From Pithys albifrons albifrons (Eukaryota; Chordata; Aves; Passeriformes; Thamnophilidae), in the NCBI RefSeq assembly GCF_047495875.1, contig NC_092467.1:29853066-29917065 (forward strand): a stretch of 64,000 nucleotides of DNA, written 5' to 3'. A program made the position numbers and the translations under genes. The notes under the pieces were generated by a model. The model was not told the DNA's origin and ran no database searches. It was given only the letters and a program-made list of their open reading frames with translations. Shown piece by piece: positions 22,926-33,299 of this stretch. The first letter of the stretch is position 1. The number at the start of each line of letters is the position of its first letter.

Positions 22926-23083
22926 AACATCACAGAAAAGGACCTTTATGATCATCTTGTTCCAAACCCCTGCCATGGGGAGGAACACCTTCTACTAGTC
23001 CAGGCTGCCACAAGCCCTGTCCAGCCTGGCCTTGGACACTTCCAGGGATGGGGCAGCCACAGCTTCTCTGGGCAAGCTGTTCC
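22926..23083 (-). mobile_element. CR1 LINE 3'-end fragment
   Basis: Antisense CR1: ACATCACAGAAAAGGACC, TTATGATCATCTTGTTCC, CCCTGCCATGGGGAGGAAC, CCTTGGACACTTCCAGGG and GGGGCAGCCACAGCTTCTC, then GGGCAAGCTGTTCC. The GGTTTGGGTTGGAAG block has been lost near the 3' end. It is truncated at the GTTCC position. Confidence 0.88.
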
Positions 23084-24239
23084 ATACAAAAATCAGATTA
23101 TTGCCCACAGTCAATAATCAGCAAGGTATTAATAGTCCAACAAAGCACAGTTTCCAACACCTCCTTTACACCCTTCTGAAGAAGCTGCAGGCAAACCCAA
23201 CACACCATGAATTTTAACTTATCCATGCTGGGAAAAGATGGAATACATTTTCCCAGCATAAGGTAGCACATATATTAGTGGTAGCATCATCATAAAGCTG
23301 TGGCCAAACCTTCCACATCCATAAGGCTTTAGAGCATCCCCGATACCATCTCAGTTCTGCCTGATTCAGAAAGAGCTTCCTGTAAATACACACAAAAACA
23401 TAATCTCAAATGCTTCACAGCCAACCTCTCCATCAGTTGAGTTTGGAAAGCAGCTGCTGAAGTTCACAGACTCTGGAGTTGAGCTGGGGAGGTGATGACA
23501 CACATCAGCTGCAGCCCCTCACACCTGGCCACGTCCCCTGCTCAGGGGACACAGGCTTTCTCCTACCATGAATTAAAGCAGACTGTGTACAGCAAATTGG
23601 TATTTCAGTACTGGGGTTATTCAAAGGTCAGGCCAGAGATTTTGTATGTCCAATGTCCTGCAGTCTGTGGTGAGCTGGTCAGTATTTACATTCCTAGGCA
23701 GTATCTGCAGAGCAACCTTCCCATGTGCATCTGCATCAAGAGCACTAATGAACTGCAGCAGGGGGTCTAACCTCATTTTACAGCTATTTCCTAAATCTCA
23801 CTTTTCCCATGGCAGGTAAAGAGTCTTTAAATCCACCTCTAAAAATCATGCCATGAAGTTAAAATCTCTCCAGGTCTATTTATCTGGGTCTATCAGTCAA
23901 TACTGGCTGATGAAACCCTCAGCAAAGCCAACAGCTTAAGCACCTGAGTGATTCCCCAAATTGCTTAACTGAATCATCAGGCACCTAAACACCTTTTAAA
24001 CTCCAGTCTGGGGTGTCTTTAATGCTCAAAACACCACACTGAGACACAGAAGTGCTTTTATTTCTGCTTCACAGAAGTGCTTTAGTCAAAACCTCAGAGC
24101 AAGCTGTAGGTTGAGATGTTCCAACAGAACCGTCCCCTGTCCTAGGGAGGTTTTCTGAGCACTGGTCTCCCCATGCAGCTGGTCCAGAGCCTTTTTCCAG
24201 GCCTGTGTTTGAAACACCAGCCCTGCAGCCCTCAGTGGG
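23084..24239. other. Unique DNA, no gene seen
   Basis: Nothing recognised apart from a weaker recursive-splice-like motif: a pyrimidine tract, then GGCAG|GTAAAG at about 23817. Frames are under 95 codons. Confidence 0.45.
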
Positions 24240-24334
24240 AATGTCAGTTGTAAGAGAAACACCGAGCTCAGAGCCTGAACTCATGACTCCCATCTGCCAG
24301 TGAATGCACAGCCACTACACCACAAAGCTGACCC
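24240..24334 (-). mobile_element. Possible ancient tRNA-derived SINE head
   Basis: Read on the minus strand, a Pol III A-box-like TGGTGTAGTGG (reverse complement at 24312-24322) is followed after 29 bases by a B-box-like GAGTTCAGGCTC (reverse complement at 24271-24282). Spacing and box sequences fit a tRNA head of the MIR/CORE-SINE kind. No intact cloverleaf can be drawn, so a functional tRNA is unlikely. The body and tail are too diverged to name the family. Confidence 0.4.
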
Positions 24335-24889
24335 TATTTCATTTGATCTTAAGATGTTCCTAAATCTCGCCTTTTTCTATGGTCAGGGGATAGAATTTAG
24401 TTGCTAGTAAGCTATTCTGATTTCATACTTTAGGACATCAAAGTATGAATGATGTTTTTCAATTTTCTCCACTTAAGCTTATTATAAGAAATATTTTAAG
24501 GAGCATTATTCCCTAAGTTACTGGACACAAAAATCTGCAAAAACCTTTCTCTCTGTTGGCTGTGGGTCAACACTGAACACAGACACAAGATGTTTCTTTA
24601 AGGGCACGTCACAGAATTACACATCCATCACTTAAACAGAATGGCTAAAATACTGCCTGAGACAAAGGGAACCTCACAGTCCATTTGGTTAAGGGATGCT
24701 TTAAGGAAAATGCATCCTAATGCAGAAGGATTTACATTCCACTGAATTATTTTCTTGTCTTTTCACAAGCTATCCTTTCCCACGCTGCAAATGACTGTAA
24801 AGTACCAAAGCTTGATGATGCCCTCCCTCTACAACCAGTTTTAGGTTATTTTCACTGGCAGTCCTGCCCAGAGCCCTGTCCTGTCCCAC
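24335..24889. other. Unique AT-rich DNA, no gene seen
   Basis: AT-rich sequence with no recognised exon, RNA or transposon. Confidence 0.5.
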
Positions 24890-25410
24890 TGATCCCACTG
24901 CCAGGCCACACCTGGAACACTGTGCTCAGTTTGGGTCACTGCTGTGCCACAAAATGTGGACAGGCTGGAGAAGGTCCAGAGAAGGGCCAGAAAGATGATC
25001 CCAGGGCTGGGAAGCTGCCACATGAGGAAAGGCTTGGTGAGCTGGGTTTGTTCAGCCCTGAGAAAAGAAGGCTGAGGGGAACCCTTATCACCATGTTCCA
25101 GTATTTAAAGGATGGCTACAAAGAAGAGGGAGAGTCCCTTTTTACAAGGTGAGGGGCAATGGGCACAAATTACTCCTGGAAAGATTCCACTTAGACACAA
25201 GAGGAAATTTTCAAAATTAGAGTAATAATTGTGAAGCGTTGGAGTTAATCACTGACATAATCTCTCCAGTGAAGTGGTGGATTCCCCAAAACTGGACACT
25301 GTAAGATTCAGCTGGACAGGGTGCTGGGTCACCTTGTCTAGAGAGAGCTTTTGCCAAGAAGAGCTGGACCAGATGAAGTTCCTTCCAGTCTGGAATTCTG
25401 TGACTCTGGT
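24890..25410 (+). mobile_element. CR1 LINE 3' region, about 520 bp
   Basis: The longest CR1 fragment of recognisable type here, in sense orientation. Motifs in order: GGCCACACCTGGAACACTG, TGCTCAGTTTGGGTCACTG, GGAGAAGGTCCAGAGAAGGG, GAGAAAAGAAGGCTGAGGGG, ACCCTTATCACCATGTTCC, GTTAATCACTGACATAATC in the place of the usual GAGGCACTGGAAC block, GGTGGATTCCCCAAAACTG, AAGAGCTGGACCAGATGAAG and TTCCTTCCAGTCTGGAATTC. It ends in CTGTGACTCTGG. The first part corresponds to the last coding residues of CR1 plus the 3' UTR. It looks older than the copies with clean octamer tails. Confidence 0.85.
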
Positions 25411-27603
25411 ACTTTTGCTTCTGGAAGATGTGGAATTAAAAAACACCAGCCCACGTCTCAAAAGGCATCTCAGAAGTTTAAGCTCGTCCAGAAGTGCCTC
25501 TGGATGTCCCTTCACTCTGCTGCTCTCAGGGCCATACCCCATCACACCCTAAAGAATCCTGATTTAAGAAGGCAGAGGAGATTAGTACTTACGGCAGAAG
25601 CAAGTCCTCTTGCCAAACCCCTCCCAAAACACACACACAAAGCCCCTCCTCAGAGTTTCCTTTTCCCCCCACAGCCCAGGTGAGTGGCTGAGGGAACAGC
25701 CTGGATGGCTCTGGGAGGCAGCCCAGGCTCTGAACTGCAATTCTACACTGCAATTTGAAGGGGTTTCCACATTCCCTCTGCAGCACTTGCAAGGCTGAGG
25801 TTGCCCACAGTGCTGAGCAACCAGCACACAGCTCGTTTATCTGGAGGGGCTTTGTTCAGCCTGGCTCCAGCTCCCGGCTTGGACACAGTGCTGAGCTCCT
25901 GCAAGACACACTCCTATATATTTAGACAGCAATCACACAAGCCATCATTTTAGGTGCCAAGGAAAGGAAAATTAAATACCACAGGGATTATATCAGAAAC
26001 CAGGTTTAGCTAGTATTTCAGCTCTGGGTCATTATTTCACATGTATATATCACAGCAATGTGAATATGGAACAGGCTGAGGAGCAGAATGCAGATGCAAA
26101 TGCCAAAATAGTAGAAGACTAATAGATTATTTTTAAGGGGAGGGAATAGACTGAAAATATAGGAGAAAGTTGCTGAAATAAATCAAAGGTGAGCAGATGC
26201 ACTTGGCCAAATGGCTTTTTCCTTCGCAGTACAGTGATTTGTTTTATCCCTGTGCTTCCCCAATCCAGTCAATAAGGCTGCATTAAAAATGCATGGGCCA
26301 ATTTGATGGCTACAACATGGGCTTTTCAGACAGAGTGGGGCATCTGGAAGGGCACAGGGACTACATCTATGTACAGAAAAGGAAAACAGAGGTTGGGAGA
26401 GGGAAATACTTGTCAGATGTCAGGTTCCCAATGTAGCAAAACAATAAATTCCTCTTCTTTTGGGAGGAACAGCCTTTTTGATCACGAGAGGCTGCCACAC
26501 TCCCACCAGGCACTCACGGGGGGGAGGGAGAGGAATAGCACCTGCAGGAAGAGTAGCCTGATTTTTACCACTTCCCTTTGCTGCATTTTAGGACTCTGGT
26601 GGGTGCAGGCTGGGGATAGGCATTACCAAAGGCTTTCAGGGAAGCTGCAAATAGGGAATTTTTGTCAGAACAAAGCGACATTTTCCAACTTTCTGTCTGG
26701 GCAAAGAGTAGAAAACACTTCATTGGAGGGAGCACCTGCCAAGCTGGGGGATCTCATTCCTCGGGCTCAGCTGATACAGGTCAATGCTTGGCTTCATTTC
26801 ATGGCAGCACTTTGGACTCAGGAGCATCCACACCCCCTTCACCTGCAGTAATTCCCTGGCACTGCCTCCTGCAGCCTCTCCAAACCTGTGACACTGCACA
26901 GCCTGTCCCACAGGCATTGGCAGCTCCAAACCCTCCCGGGGGACAAAGCTGAGCTCACCAACCTCTCCGCAGGGTTAGCAACCCCTTCCCAGCACAGTCC
27001 TGGTGCTGCAGGATCTCAGCAGGCTGCCAGCAGGTCATGGAGCACACCTGAGTCACCCTGAACTGGTTTGCAAGGGGCTGGCTCTGCCTGAGCAGGGCTG
27101 GCTGGTGCCTTGGACAAAGCCTGGCTGGAATGGCAGATCACTGGTCTGCAGGACTCAGCTCCCAGGACTGCCCTCACCAGCCCACTACCCTCCTCCTGCT
27201 GCCAGGGCAGGCACTCACAGGGCTTTGCCACCTTCCTGGCTTGGATATTTTGGGTATTCACCTTTATGCTCAGAGATAAATCAAGGGAAAGCATCTCCAT
27301 TTGGAAAGGAAGTGCATTGTCCAAGGAGAAGGGAAGGAGAGAGAGGGGGATGGAGGGAGTGAGACTTGTGCTCTCTACATAAAATCTGCCAGAGGATCCA
27401 CGGCTGATTTGCAGCTCTGCTCCCCCCCTGCCAGGCTGCACAGGGAGGTCTTCCCCAGCAGGAAGGCACAGAACACATTCTGTGACACAGTAAAACATTG
27501 AAATTAAATTTAACAACAGAGCAAAACAACTTCTGAGAGCTCCTCCAGCAGCAGCAAGAGGTTTGTGCCGCTATAGGAACATCTGAATTTGCATGAAGTG
27601 TAA
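25411..27603. other. Unique DNA, GC-richer toward the right
   Basis: No recognised gene. A pyrimidine tract CCTTTTCCCCCCACAG at 25659-25674, followed by CCCAG|GTGAGT (25675-25685), is a second recursive-splice-like arrangement. A 182-codon plus frame (26303-26851) has no recognisable domain. POU octamers lie at 26094-26101 and 27587-27594. Confidence 0.45.
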
Positions 27604-27637
27604 ACACACACACACACACACACACAGACACACACAC
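27604..27637. repeat. CA microsatellite
   Basis: About 17 CA dinucleotides, interrupted once by GA. It lies 280 bases before the large TG tract, in opposite sense. Confidence 0.95.
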
Positions 27638-27914
27638 CCCCCCTCCTGCTCCTGTTTGCACCCAGGGTGTTCAGAAAATAGCACATGTTCCCTGCCTGCC
27701 TTCCCCCTCACTGCAGTGGTGGCAGAGCCAAAGCCCTGGCAGTGGCTGGAGGGAGGCAGAGCTGCCATCCAGCCACTCACAGCCACGATCTGCTGGGACC
27801 ACACTGCTGGGGGGACCACTGGAGCAGCAAAACAGGACAGGTTTCTATTATTCAGGGCATGCAGCTGGTTAAACTGGATGGGGACACAGGAGTAACCAGG
27901 TCAGCCAAAGGAGG
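27638..27914. other. Unique spacer between microsatellites
   Basis: Unique sequence of moderate GC with no feature recognised. It starts with a C-rich run (CCCCCCCCTCC). Confidence 0.5.
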
Positions 27915-27967
27915 TGTAAGTGTGTGTGTGTGTGTGTGTGTGTCTGTGTGTGTGTGTGTCTGTGTGT

Positions 27968-28018
<51 letters not shown>

Positions 28019-28495
28019 TGTGTGTGTCTCTGTGTGTCTGTGTGTGTCTGTGTGTCTGTCTGTGTGTCTGTCTGTCTGTCTGTGTGTCTGTGTGTCTGTG
28101 TGTGTGTGTCTGTGTATGTCTGTGTCTGTCTGTGTGTCTGTGTGTGTCTGTGACTCTGTGTCTGTGAGTGTGTGTGTGTGTGAGTGTGTGTGTGTGTGTG
28201 AGTGTGTGTCTATGTGTCTGTCTCTGTGTGTCTCTGTGTCTCTGTGTGTGTGAGTGTGTCTGTGTGTGTGTGTCTGTGTCTGTGTGTCTGTGTCTGTGTG
28301 TCTCTGTGTCTGTGTGTCTGTGTCTGTGTCTGTGTGTCTGTGTCTGTGTCTCTGTGTGTGTGTGTGTCTGTGTCTCTGTGTCTGTGTGTGTGTCTGTGTG
28401 TGTGTCTGTGTGTGTGTCTCTGTGTGTGTCTCTGTGTCTGTGTCTGTGTCTGTGTCTGTGTCTGTGTCTGTGTCTGTGTCTGTGTGTCTGTGTGT
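27915..28495. repeat. Large compound TG / TGTGTC microsatellite
   Basis: About 580 bp of almost pure TG and TGTGTC/TGTC, with a few GAG interruptions. Pure TG dominates at the left (27920-28017), and a TGTGTC hexamer array of 9-10 units lies at the right (about 28433-28490). Absence of stop codons makes spurious cysteine/valine or threonine/aspartate/histidine frames in all phases. TG tracts may form Z-DNA and, if transcribed on this strand, bind UG-binding proteins; neither is shown here. Confidence 0.98.
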
Positions 28496-29717
28496 AAGGA
28501 TATGTACTGTTTGCTGCTTCTTATATCAAGTGGAGATTTAGGAACAAATAGCCTGTGTTGTAGCACTTTCTGCTACTGAGGGCTGTACAAGGCACTGATT
28601 AACTTTTTAAAACCTGCTGGGGAATGGAAGGATCTCTAGGAAGGTCATACAGGAGCAAAGATGCCCTTAAAGCCAAAGAATGTAAGAGCTTTGGTGCAGC
28701 TTTTGGTAGAGCAGGACTGCCCTGGAAAGGCCTCCTGGATCTGGGGGATCAAACACTTCACAGGAGGAAAGTACAAAGCACAGCTGAGGATGGAACCACA
28801 TCACTCATGCACTGTAGTTATTGCTGGATTGTTGGTCTGATCAGAAATCACCCCCTGTAAAAATCCAACATTTCCATACTACTTTCCAACTCTTTGGGAG
28901 CTATTTCCACCACCTGGAACTGCACCATCCATCACAGATCCCCTCCTAAGCATCTTCTCTCTAGGCAGGACCATGAGGTGCATCACACAAATTAAAAATC
29001 ATCATCTTAATCTCTCTGTTTCCAAACCAGCCTGTAACCATCCTAATATTTAGGGTGACATGTAGGACAATGAAAGCAAGCAAGCAGAGGCCTTTCCATA
29101 ATTCCAGGACTAATTGCTCTGTTATGGAGTCATTTGGTTGAGACACAGTCTTAAAAAAAAAATCTAAGTGTATATTCATCACATACTTTTGTTTTGCATT
29201 ACAAACTGAGTTCTGCAAAAGATCCATGTCCTGATACACCAACAGATTCAGAAATTCAGCTTCATCCCAGTTAAGAGAAAATCTTCCCCAGCCTGGAATT
29301 TTTAGTGCAGGAAACTTCTGCAGAAAAGAGTGTTTTGCACCATCAGCAAAATGCTGCATGTCTGAGTCACCCACATGCATTAAATTAGAAAGCTATTCTA
29401 ATGAAAGTATAAATGAATTCTAAATGAAAATATGATTGCACATGAAAGTCAAAACCTTCTGTTCCAAAAACTTTGAGATGTTTAGACATCACAACATCTT
29501 TCCTTAGATTCTTTCTTAAAATAAATGATGGCAAATATGACTAATTTCACAAAATATTTCCATTCTAATGCAAATGCAGGTCTCAGCAGGACATGGTTTG
29601 TCAAAACGTCTCCAATCAAATTTACTTGAAAATTAGTTAAAATGGCCTAGAAGATTTGGGCTAGCAAACCAACAAGAGCTTCACAGGTTGCCAGTTCCAA
29701 AGATTAAGCTTATACAG
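28496..29717. other. Unique DNA, no gene seen
   Basis: Unique sequence. A minus-strand 139-codon frame (28961-29380) and a plus 78-codon frame (28624-28860) have no recognised domain. A POU octamer lies at 29568-29575. Confidence 0.5.
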
Positions 29718-29800
29718 CAGAATCCTGGAATGGTTTGGGTTGGAAGGGACCTTAAAGATCATCTGTTTCCAACCCTCTGCCATCCCACTAGACATACACT
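29718..29800 (-). mobile_element. Short CR1 LINE 3'-end fragment
   Basis: Antisense CR1: CAGAATCCTGGAATGG, TTTGGGTTGGAAGGGACC, TTAAAGATCATCTGTTTCC and CCTCTGCCATCCCACTAGAC. The GGGCAGGGACACCTTC stretch is deleted and similarity is lost after CACTAGAC. Confidence 0.88.
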
Positions 29801-30440
29801 GGTGTACCAGTATGTCCCAGTACCCAGGCTGAGGAAAGGGAGCCTGTCACTCCCACTCTCCCTCCTCAATCCCCTCGATGGTGTGTTGTTTCCCAGCTCA
29901 TTATTTCTGCAGTCTGCTGTGCATCTTTGGCTCACACGTGTCTGCCAAGGTAAGCAAACACAACCTGAAAGACCCAGTTCTGCTAAATCAAACTTATACT
30001 ACGGATTCTGTTCATCTTTTCTCTTTCCCTTCTCCTCCAAGGTTCAGCTCCTCACTGCATCACATTTCATGGCCTTGAAATCTGCTTTGAAAAGGAATGC
30101 AACGTGGACTGATAATTAGGCTCAAGTTTGAAAGCCCTGGAGAAGAGGAGGTTAATGTTCCCCACAGCAAACTCCAGAGCCAGGTGGGTGTTCTCCATCC
30201 AGGGCAGCAAACCTGCAGCTCCAACAGGCAAGAAACATCATTAGAAACTGGTGCCTGCTTTTTTTAAATGGAGTAAGACTTACAAAGGAATCTTGATAAG
30301 GCTCCAATTTTTGTATGTTATCCTAATGGGACATCACATTCCTCTCCTGAGGGCTCAGGCAAGCATTAATGTGACTAAAATCCCAAAGAGGAATTCCCTG
30401 GACTGGGGGTGGCAGTGCCTGATGGAGAAAGTACATTACA
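29801..30440. other. Unique DNA with splice-like signals
   Basis: Acceptor-like tracts ending at 29896 (TTTCCCAG) and 29912 (ATTTCTGCAG) are followed by CCAAG|GTAAGC (29945-29955). They outline a possible exon of 37 or 53 bases on the plus strand. No protein match is recognised; a non-coding transcript or chance are equally possible. Confidence 0.3.
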
Positions 30441-30638
30441 CAGAATCACAGAATGGTTTGGGCTGGAAGGGACCTTAGAGATCATCTTCTTCTACCCCTC
30501 TGCCATGGGCAGGGACACCTTCCCCTGTCCCAGGTTGCACCAAGCCCCATCCAACATGGACATTCCAGGGATGGGGCAGCCACAGCTTGTCTGGGCACCT
30601 GTGCCAGGGCCTGCCCACCCTCCCAGGGGAGAAGGCAA
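30441..30638 (-). mobile_element. CR1 LINE 3' end, 5'-truncated
   Basis: Antisense CR1 with a clear tail: CAGAATCACAGAATGG, TTTGGGCTGGAAGGGACC, TTAGAGATCATCTTC, CTGCCATGGGCAGGGACACC, GGGGCAGCCACAGCTTGTC and GTGCCAGGGCCTGCCCACCC. Compared with the consensus, the GGCCTTGGACACTTCC block is shortened to ATGGACATTCC. Confidence 0.94.
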
Positions 30639-31124
30639 ACAATTCCCACCCAAAGGTGGAAGCCACAGCCTGACTTCCTCGATTTATAGCAAGGGGAAAA
30701 CAGCAGGAGAGAAACATTTCTGGAAGGCCTAATCCATAGAGGTAATCCATAGGTAATGCAATGGGAACAGAACAGAGGAACTAATTACATTTGGAGTGTG
30801 TGTGCAGAGCATTTTATTGACCAGGCCTCTTAAATTGGTATTTATGTTATTGCTGTCTGGACCCCCCAGGCCTTCTCTGAGTGATATTAGTAGATGAGAT
30901 AAATAGAAATTATTTTCCAGTTCCTGATGGGGTTACTGACACATATGTTTCTTGTTTGTAAATGTCAATTCATTAGCATAGGAAGGATAAACTTCTATAC
31001 TTCAATGGCTGCACTTTCTGATAAAACCATTAAAAAGAACAAAGCAAAACACCAACCCAAGAGCATGTTTTCACAACATCTGAATCTGTTGCGAGGCTGC
31101 TTTGGAAGATACATAAACCAAAGC
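30639..31124. other. Unique DNA, no gene seen
   Basis: AT-rich unique sequence; nothing recognised. Confidence 0.5.
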
Positions 31125-31165
31125 TGACACTGCACTTGATCTCAGCCAAAAAGCCTAATAGCAAC
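31125..31165 (-). pseudogene. U2 snRNA 5'-end pseudogene fragment
   Basis: On the minus strand this reads as the first 40 or so nucleotides of U2 small nuclear RNA. On the plus strand the hallmark is TGCACTTGATCTCAGCCAAA followed by AAGCC. The true U2 complement reads ACACTTGATCTTAGCCAAAA followed by GGCC. Differences include a T-to-C change, an extra A and loss of the CGAGAAGCG end (CTAATAGCAAC here). The rest of U2, including the branch-point pairing and Sm regions, is not recognisable. It is a decayed retrotransposed fragment. Confidence 0.75.
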
Positions 31166-33299
31166 ATTATAGCCCAGTAATGTTTTACATCTGACAAGCG
31201 TGAAGATGCTGTTTGTGCATCTCTCCATTATTTACCACCTGATGGAAATTCCTGCCACAACCCAGAGCCCACACCAGCAAGGAGATGGGGGTGGCACCTG
31301 GAATGGCACAACCAGGACCCACTCAGCCTGTGGGATATTTTCAAAGTCACAGGATGTCTCCTTTACTGCAGCTGGCTGGCAGTCAGGCAGGACTTGGAGA
31401 AATGAGTGAGCTCAGCTCTAATAAGAGAGGGTTGGAGAGTCAATCAAAGAAACCATCTTGTCTCAGGAGCTGCAGCACTTCCCAAGGGTACCCCAACCTC
31501 CCTGGATTTCACATTTTCTAAACCTTATCTTTATATCAGAGGGTGGATAATCCCTGCACAAGGAGCTGTTGACAAGTATAAGAGTTACTCAAATCTCTGA
31601 ATCACAGACATCTGCTCCAGCCCTCACGTGCTTCAGCTTTCACAGGTGGCTTTTTCCATGCAGGATGGACAGCCCAGTGTTGTCCCCTGCAGTGACCAGG
31701 TTCTTCTGGTGGAAAACACCCTCCTTCATTCCAGCCTTCCTTGAGCTCTCTGGAAGGAGCTGGTTTCTGTCCCACTTCTGTGCCCTGACCTGGATTGGTG
31801 GGTTCAAAGAGCAAAACTAATGACAAAAACACACAGGTTTTCCCCAAAGTTTACACAGATGAAAAATAAGAGTTATATCATCCCACTTTTAGAAACTTTC
31901 CCCCTGGATATTGCAGAAGTTAGGATGCCTTTTCACAACCTCTGGAAGTTGCTGGCAGAGCAGCAGCCCTTGGGAAGGGTGCCTGCATCCTGGATCCTTT
32001 TCTCTCCAAGATGCCTTGGCTTCACAGCAAAAAATAAAACAGCAGCTGGGGAATAAAGTTGTAACTCTTGAAGAAAGGCATTTTAAAATAAATATCTTTT
32101 TTTACCAGAAAAGATCAGAAAATATTTTCTGTAGGTGAAAGAAAATGAATTATCAATAGGCAATGTGGGTGGAATCATTCTCATTCCATCTGCTTTCTCG
32201 CTGCCTAAATCCAGCAGCTCCTGCACTCCTGCAAATACTCCACAGACACAGCACAGGAATGGGGAGACCTGACCAGCTCCTACTGATTTAAAGATTAAAA
32301 CCCTGTCTGGAAGGAGCCACCGACCAAGATGTGCTCCAAGTTCTGCTAGTCCTGATTCACCAGCAGGAGTCCTGCCAGTGATCCTAATGGAGCTCGGAGG
32401 GTTATCTGGGAATCCCAACACGGACATTTTGTCAGGAAAAGGAGCCCAACTGTGGAATATGCCTGAAAAAAAGGAGTTCTATATTGGCAGGAAGACAGAT
32501 AAAATAACCTAATGGGCTTTTTTCCTTCTCTGATTCCTGTTATTCACAGAACTCTAATGATCCCTTCCCGCACAGAAGACCAAAGGAAAGCAGAGCCTCC
32601 TGATGGCAGGGCTGGTGCTCATTGTTGATGTGACCGGGGTATGTTAATGCTCAGTAATTGCCCCCCCTGCTGCACTCAAATCACCCTGCCCTTCAGAAGT
32701 ACCACTGCCAGAGTTTCATTTTCACTAAGATGACAAAAAGACCCTGAGATGATTGTCTGGGTTGTACAGTATTCCTGAAAGTATTAACAGAACTGGGAGG
32801 GAAATGAGGAGCAAACTGAGAAATAACCCAAAATGATGCCCTGCTACACTAAATAAATTGATGTAGTGACCTGGCACATCTTTCTCTGGACTGGCCAGAA
32901 AGGAGCTGATGGCAGAAAACCCAAGAGGTGTCTGAGCATCTGTGTTGGCTCATAATAAAACTTTCCAAATAGACAAGCTGCAGTGAAATTTAATGGAGTG
33001 AATTTCACATCAACGCAGCCTCTAAAAAGAACTAAAAATCAAGAAGAATCCCAATTTCAAGGCAACATCGACAGCCAGAGAAAGCATAATCCACATTTGC
33101 ATTAGGCCCTCGTGCATCTTGTCACATATCTGCACTGAAATCTTCTCCCCACTTGGCACAAAACTTTCTTCTTTCCAAACAACTACCGAGGAAAGTCCGT
33201 AACTAATTTATCAAAGGATCTCTGAGCCAAAATATTCAACTCTGTGGGCCATGGTGATGAATTCCTGACTTGGGAAAGAAAAGTTTGAGACAGACAGGA
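31166..33299. other. Unique DNA, no gene seen
   Basis: Unique AT-rich sequence. A CpG-retaining patch with a POU octamer (33095-33102) lies at about 33000-33200 and might be conserved. Frames are under 115 codons and no transposon is recognised. Confidence 0.45.

Noticed and set aside
25228..25243. GTGAAGCG match to the 3' part of U6 snRNA
   Set aside because: Only a few bases match, and the segment lies inside the CR1 copy at 24890-25410.
24890..25410. Short coding frames at 24922-25152 and 25274-25683
   Set aside because: They lie in or across the CR1 fragment and reflect its 3' sequence, not a host gene.
27685..28579. Cysteine/valine/serine-rich and Thr/Asp/His-rich open frames
   Set aside because: They are direct translations of the TG/TGTGTC microsatellite.
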